Source of the DNA: Bifidobacteriaceae bacterium | Lineage (GTDB): Bacteria; Actinomycetota; Actinomycetes; Actinomycetales; WQXJ01 | Direction of reading: 5' to 3' | Assembly (NCBI GenBank): GCA_031266115.1 | Contig: JAISBQ010000138.1 | Span: 1 to 10,629, forward strand | DNA: 10,629 nucleotides | Part shown: piece after piece, positions 9,301-10,629 of the stretch | Layout: every line of letters begins with the position of its first letter | How positions within the stretch are numbered: position 1 is the stretch's first letter | The notes under the pieces: model-generated | What the model saw: only the letters and a program-made list of their open reading frames with translations | What the model was told of the DNA's origin: nothing | Database searches by the model: none | Translations under genes and position numbers: made by a program

Positions 9301-10629
9301 CGCCGTCGCGACCACGGTGAACGTTGATCCAGGCTCGCAACCCTCAGGAATCACGTACTCGGTGGACGACGCGACGGGCGGTTCATCGGTCTGCGTGCCC
9401 ACGTACCACGCATAGGTGACGCTCGTTGCCGTGGGCACAAAGGACGCCAGATCCGCCGACGCGGTTACGGTCTCTCCCGCGAACGGGGACCCGGTGACCT
9501 CGATCTCGCCGCCGGACATGGTGCCGAGGTCGGTGGTCACGGTCGCACTGACGGTGGTTTCCGTGTAGCCGGGAGCGTTGACCGTCGCGACCACGGTGAA
9601 ATCGCTACCCACGCCGGTGGCCGCCGGAATGGCGAACCTGGCATCCTCGACTAGCGGGGCGCCTTGCGCTGAATCCCCTGCGTACCAGGCATAGGTCACG
9701 TCCGGCGTATCGGGTGTGAAGCCGTCCGCCGCCGCGGTCACCGTCCGCCCGGCCCACGGGTCGCCGATGACGTCCACGGACCCACCCTCGATGGTTCCTT
9801 CGACGGTCTCGATGGTCGCGGTCACTGTGTGGTCGGCGTATCCGGGCACGGTCGCGGTCGCCGCAACCGTGAAGGCGCTGCCCACAGCAACGTCAGGTTG
9901 GATGGCGAACCCGGCCGTGGAGGCCAAGGCCTCACCACTCGCCTCGCGGCCCGCATACCAGGCATAGGTGACCGTCGAGGCTTGTGGCCTGAACTGAGAC
10001 TCGTCCGCCGTCGCGGTCACAGTTCGCCCGGCCCACAGATTCCCGGCGACATCCACCGACCCACCATCGATGGTCCCTTCGACGGTCTTGATGGTGCTTG
10101 TCACGGTCCGATCGGCATATCCTGGCACGCTCGCCGTTGCCGCCACCGTGAACTCGGTGCCCGCCGGAGCATCGGAGGGAATAGTGAATTCGGAGGTCGA
10201 AGCGATGACCTCACCGGTCGCCTCGAAACCCGCATACCAGGTGTAGGTGACCGTCAAGGCCTGGGGAGTGAACTGAGACTCCTGCGCCGTCGCGGTCACA
10301 GTGCGCCCGGCCCACACCTCACCATCCACCTGAACTGCGCCGCCCGCCATCGTCCCCTCGACCGTCTCGATGATCCTCGTCACCGTCCGCTCGGCATAGC
10401 CCGGAGCCTTCGCCGTTGCCGCCACCGTGAACTCGGTGCCCACCTCGGTGCCAGCATCAATCGACAACGAGGCGCCCTCCTGCACCACGTCACCGGTCGC
10501 CTGATTGCCCGCATACCAGGCATACGACACCTCAGACGCCACGGGTGTGAACCCGCCCGGCGCAGCGCTCGCCGTCACCATGCGCCCAGCCCACACCTCA
10601 CCATCCACCTCGACAGCGCCGCCCGCCAT
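3322..10629 (-). CDS. Giant extracellular-type protein of tandem Ig-like repeats, 3' part; start outside the window
   Basis: 2,435 residues and a TAG stop at 3322-3324. The ATG at the window edge is only the Met of a repeat motif (MAGGAV, as in the next repeat), so the true N-terminus, and any signal peptide, lies upstream. Order: 23 Ig-like repeats (residues 1-2125), Asp/Pro/Gly linker (2126-2237), two Lys-rich Ig-like domains (2238-2435). Each repeat has WAGRTV, SYAWYAG, FTVAATATVPGY and a TVEG-type junction. This follows the pattern of Ig-like repeats common in actinobacterial surface proteins (G-x-T-L/V-T-A, W-Y, TV, GY), with an unusual Trp before AG. Repeats are rich in Asp/Glu and poor in Lys/Arg. 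Only two cysteines occur (431, 544). No LPXTG motif or membrane segment is present at the end (LTVK). I infer a secreted stalk or adhesin; no catalytic motif is seen. Expression, ligand and anchoring are unknown. The rne gene follows 267 bp downstream on the same strand. Confidence 0.95.
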   Translation of the reverse strand: MAGGAVEVDGEVWAGRMVTASAAPGGFTPVASEVSYAWYAGNQATGDVVQEGASLSIDAGTEVGTEFTVAATAKAPGYAERTVTRIIETVEGTMAGGAVQVDGEVWAGRTVTATAQESQFTPQALTVTYTWYAGFEATGEVIASTSEFTIPSDAPAGTEFTVAATASVPGYADRTVTSTIKTVEGTIDGGSVDVAGNLWAGRTVTATADESQFRPQASTVTYAWYAGREASGEALASTAGFAIQPDVAVGSAFTVAATATVPGYADHTVTATIETVEGTIEGGSVDVIGDPWAGRTVTAAADGFTPDTPDVTYAWYAGDSAQGAPLVEDARFAIPAATGVGSDFTVVATVNAPGYTETTVSATVTTDLGTMSGGEIEVTGSPFAGETVTASADLASFVPTATSVTYAWYVGTQTDEPPVASSTEYVIPEGCEPGSTFTVVATATVPGYADKTVPATITSAEGMIEGGSVRVDGVLWAGRVVTASAETTSFDPEASMVSYVWYAGPAARGERLSANAEFTIPPGTPADSEFTVAATATRPGHAPCTVTKTIRTVEGEIDGGEVLVAGEVWAGRTVTASAGPFTPEATRVSYAWYAGDEVDDDALIVRAAALEIPPGTEVGTEFTVTATATVAGYGPATVTDTIHTVEGEIDDGEVLVAGEAWAGRTVTASAGSFTPEASGIAYVWYAGDRAEGEPLATGASLPIDASTEVGTEFTVAATATVPGYADLTVTETIQTVEGTIVGGAVVANGERWAGRTLVASAGTWSFTPEATSVSYAWYRGGAVDDDALMVRSAEVEIPSATPVGTEFTVAATATVPGYADLTVTETIQTVEGVIDGGEVVVDGEVWAGRTLVASAAARSFTPVASEVSYAWYAGDEATGDSVGDGAAFVVPLGTPVGTEFTVAATATVPGYADLTVTETIQTVEGTIVGGAVVAGGERWAGRTLAASAGTWSFTPEATEVSYSWYEGSEAHGEALASSAEFTIPAWTPVGTEFTVAATAMAPGYGPHTVTETIQTVQGEIDGGEVVVDGEAWAGRAVTASAGSFVPAASSIYYTWYAGNLALGEPVGTGAELQIPWDTPVGSEFTVAARARVPGYADRAVKAVVKTVEGTMDGGEVVVDGELWAGRTVTASAEVGSFDPEATSVSYAWYAGSTVMGDPVGAGAEFMIPVSTPVDTVFTVAATARRSGYGPVVATETIRTVEGSMVGGVVSVNGVPWAGRTVTASAAAGSFTPAATSVTYAWYAGEAADGDVLGDEPQYTIPPDTPVDTVFTVVATATVPGYGPRTVTTTIQTTLGTVDGGSVSVNGLAWADRAIVATADVDSFVPAASSVSYTWYAGNLALGEPVGTEPSYAIPAGTPVGTEFTVAATATVNGYADRTVKAVIETVQGTMSDGEVDVDGEPWAGLTVTASAGGFAPDATSMSYAWYPDDAVDGDPVATSREFAIPADASVGSRFTVVATAGRVGYGPATATATITTRPGAMTGGSIEVTGEAWAGRTVTASAESFTPPASSVSYAWYAGEATEGEALSNDAQYTIPAETDVGSEFTVVATATVPGYGPHTVSTTIETTLGAILGGLVHVSGDAWAGNTVTARAGGESFTPQVSDVSYVWYAGNLAEGAELSQTAVQEIPPGTPVGSEFTVEATARLHGYKERILVTTIKTVPGVATGGTVTITGDPWAGRTVSASSPLDSFIPAATTVSYAWYEGGEVQGDPLSRTAELDIPAHTRVGSEFTVAVTATVPGHVPLTVTETVATVEGVMADGSVGVTGEPWAARTVTASADAFTPPASDVSYAWYSGRSTAGEPLGRGVAFEIPAGTPSGSEFTVAATATASGYGDRTVTEVFITDQGVIDGGTVIIDGAAWAGRTITAVAPSASFTPTVSDVSFAWYAGDTATGPVLASAPDLAIPSTTPVGSEFTVEVTATAIGYGDLTITETIATSAGTIPEGVVSVNGHPWPGQTVTASASLDPSTPVAPDISYAWYAGDGTAGAKVSSTAEFDIPTTAVVGSEYTAAATIAAPGYTPSTAIATIVVVAGSLTIGELTVEGSPYAGNTVTVARPADVFSPSAETVEVRWFAGTDTSATPLATGATFTIPATAGAGSVFTVQATGIRPGFSSAVVTAIVTVILDASDPGDDEPTPPDPGDEDPDEDPDPQDPSGPDPDDPDPGVPDPADTGDGGPSSPNNPGTGGTGGTDPSSPGDESQTPDAPTPGDPAGGGTGGSTGGGLGASEHETPTAHVVDSVVTATVKTASTKPGKKPVIDIVVTAPNGPVPTGSVTIGYTVNKTKGSITADLTGGRATVTLPVKLAKKNGSYSVTVDYAGDTAVRPGHTSARMAPQITATLAKSSVSATTAASVKVSVKGSGVATPSGRAKVTVTNAKTKKVVKTKSVKVKVNKVTGSASIRLPKLPKGKYTITITYGGNNQVAPRTSKVLKLTVK
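3325..3918 (-). other. Pair of Lys-rich C-terminal Ig-like domains of the giant protein
   Basis: Residues 2238-2435 form two domains of about 95-100 residues each. The first has PTGSVTIGYTV and GSYSVTVDYAGDTAVRPG; the second has PSGRAKVTVTN and GKYTITITYGGNNQVAP. This is the pattern of the bacterial Ig-like domains of the Big_3_5 type (PxGxV, then a GxYxVTVxYxGD ending). The module carries about 33 Lys against roughly five Asp/Glu, opposite in charge to the repeats. The protein ends here with no sorting signal. I infer non-covalent binding to the anionic cell wall; a search with a Big_3_5 profile would confirm the fold. Confidence 0.75.
3919..4254 (-). other. Acidic Asp/Pro/Gly-rich linker segment of the giant protein
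   Basis: 112 residues (2126-2237) separate the repeat array from the C-terminal domains. The first half is Pro-Asp/Glu rich (for example DPDEDPDPQDP) and strongly negative; the second half is Gly/Ser/Thr/Pro rich (GGTGGTDPSSPG, GGGTGGSTGGG). It has no predicted strands and looks like an extended, flexible spacer such as often precedes a wall-associated module. The DxD-like clusters could bind Ca2+ weakly, but no canonical calcium-binding loop is visible. Confidence 0.85.
6591..7504 (-). repeat. Shared segment in non-adjacent repeats R12 and R15
   Basis: The stretch at about 7428-7504 (R12) closely matches 6591-6666 (R15), three repeats away. Both encode the otherwise absent string TWYAGNLALGEPVGT, and the two repeats also share a YADRxVKAV tail. 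The repeats between them (R13, R14) lack these variants, so the sharing skips neighbours. Confidence 0.8.
8135..8506 (-). repeat. Near-identical 90-bp segments in repeats R8 and R9
   Basis: Positions 8135-8224 (R9) and 8417-8506 (R8) match over 90 bases with a single difference by eye, and R10 (from 7856) matches with a few more. These encode the VGTEFTVAATATVPGYAD to TVTETIQTVEG part of each repeat. Silent third positions are also shared, so this is recent duplication or gene conversion and not only selection on the protein. Confidence 0.85.

Larger units (their letters stand above)
4255..10629 (-). repeat. Array of 23 tandem Ig-like coding repeats of 273-282 bp
   Basis: Boundaries set at the (I/M)xGG motif, from the window edge: R1 10629-10351, R2 -10072, R3 -9793, R4 -9520, R5 -9241, R6 -8962, R7 -8686, R8 -8413, R9 -8131, R10 -7852, R11 -7573, R12 -7300, R13 -7021, R14 -6742, R15 -6463, R16 -6190, R17 -5917, R18 -5638, R19 -5359, R20 -5086, R21 -4807, R22 -4528, R23 -4255. 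Lengths in residues: 93,93,93,91,93,93,92,91,94,93,93,91,93,93,93,91,91,93,93,91,93,93,91. Most length change lies in one loop, between VTASA and FTP (four or six residues). R7 and R9 carry one extra residue in a VDDDAL(I/M)VR segment. The array probably continues upstream of the window, as R1 is a full ordinary repeat. R5 has Phe and R23 Tyr in place of the Trp of WAG. Confidence 0.95.

Noticed and set aside
4774..9967. Series of plus-strand open frames opposite the repeat array, with recurring TVNSVPTGV-type strings
   Set aside because: The recurrence only mirrors the repeats on the minus strand. The frames break at differing points and carry no independent start signals.
10627..10629. ATG at the window edge as the start of the giant protein
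   Set aside because: It encodes the Met of the MAGGAV repeat motif also seen at R2, and no signal peptide follows. The sequence begins inside an array.
4255..10629. CRISPR or other non-coding direct repeat array
   Set aside because: The period is 273-282 bp, the frame is open throughout, and changes keep the protein pattern. This is a coding repeat.

Overview
The window comes from a high-GC Gram-positive bacterium, almost certainly an actinobacterium (Actinomycetota). Three things point there: the strongly G/C-biased third codon positions, an RNase E with a very long Ala/Pro/Arg-rich N-terminal extension ahead of the catalytic core, and a giant secreted-type protein built from actinobacterial-style Ig-like repeats. 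I cannot resolve the genus.

Layout: both real genes lie on the minus strand, so biological order runs from high to low coordinates. Positions 10629 to 3322 hold the 3' part (2,435 codons plus stop) of a giant repeat protein whose start lies beyond the window. It has 23 tandem Ig-like repeats of 91-94 residues (10629-4255), an acidic Asp/Pro/Gly linker (4254-3919) and two Lys-rich Ig-like domains (3918-3325), ending without a sortase signal or membrane segment. A 267-bp gap follows (3321-3055) with no convincing terminator. It contains two overlapping, mutually exclusive dyads and, right at the next start codon, a small perfect hairpin whose loop is the Shine-Dalgarno sequence. Positions 3054 to 1 hold the 5' part (1,018 codons) of rne, ribonuclease E. 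Its reading frame is open to the window edge, and the window cuts it about a dozen bases before the codon for the second catalytic Asp.

How the parts relate: RNase E is a housekeeping RNA-decay and processing enzyme, while the giant protein looks like an extracellular stalk or adhesin. No functional link between them is visible. The missing terminator leaves open that some rne transcripts read through from the large gene. The dyads and the SD-loop hairpin in the rne leader are the best candidates for control elements, fitting the known tendency of rne genes to be autoregulated through the leader.

The most unusual signals are an apparent four-repeat higher-order register in the Ig-like array, patchwork homogenisation between non-adjacent repeats, exactly two cysteines in the 2,435 visible residues, and the SD-in-loop hairpin of rne. 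No RNA genes, CRISPR arrays or insertion sequences were found. Long plus-strand open frames are antisense shadows of the two genes.
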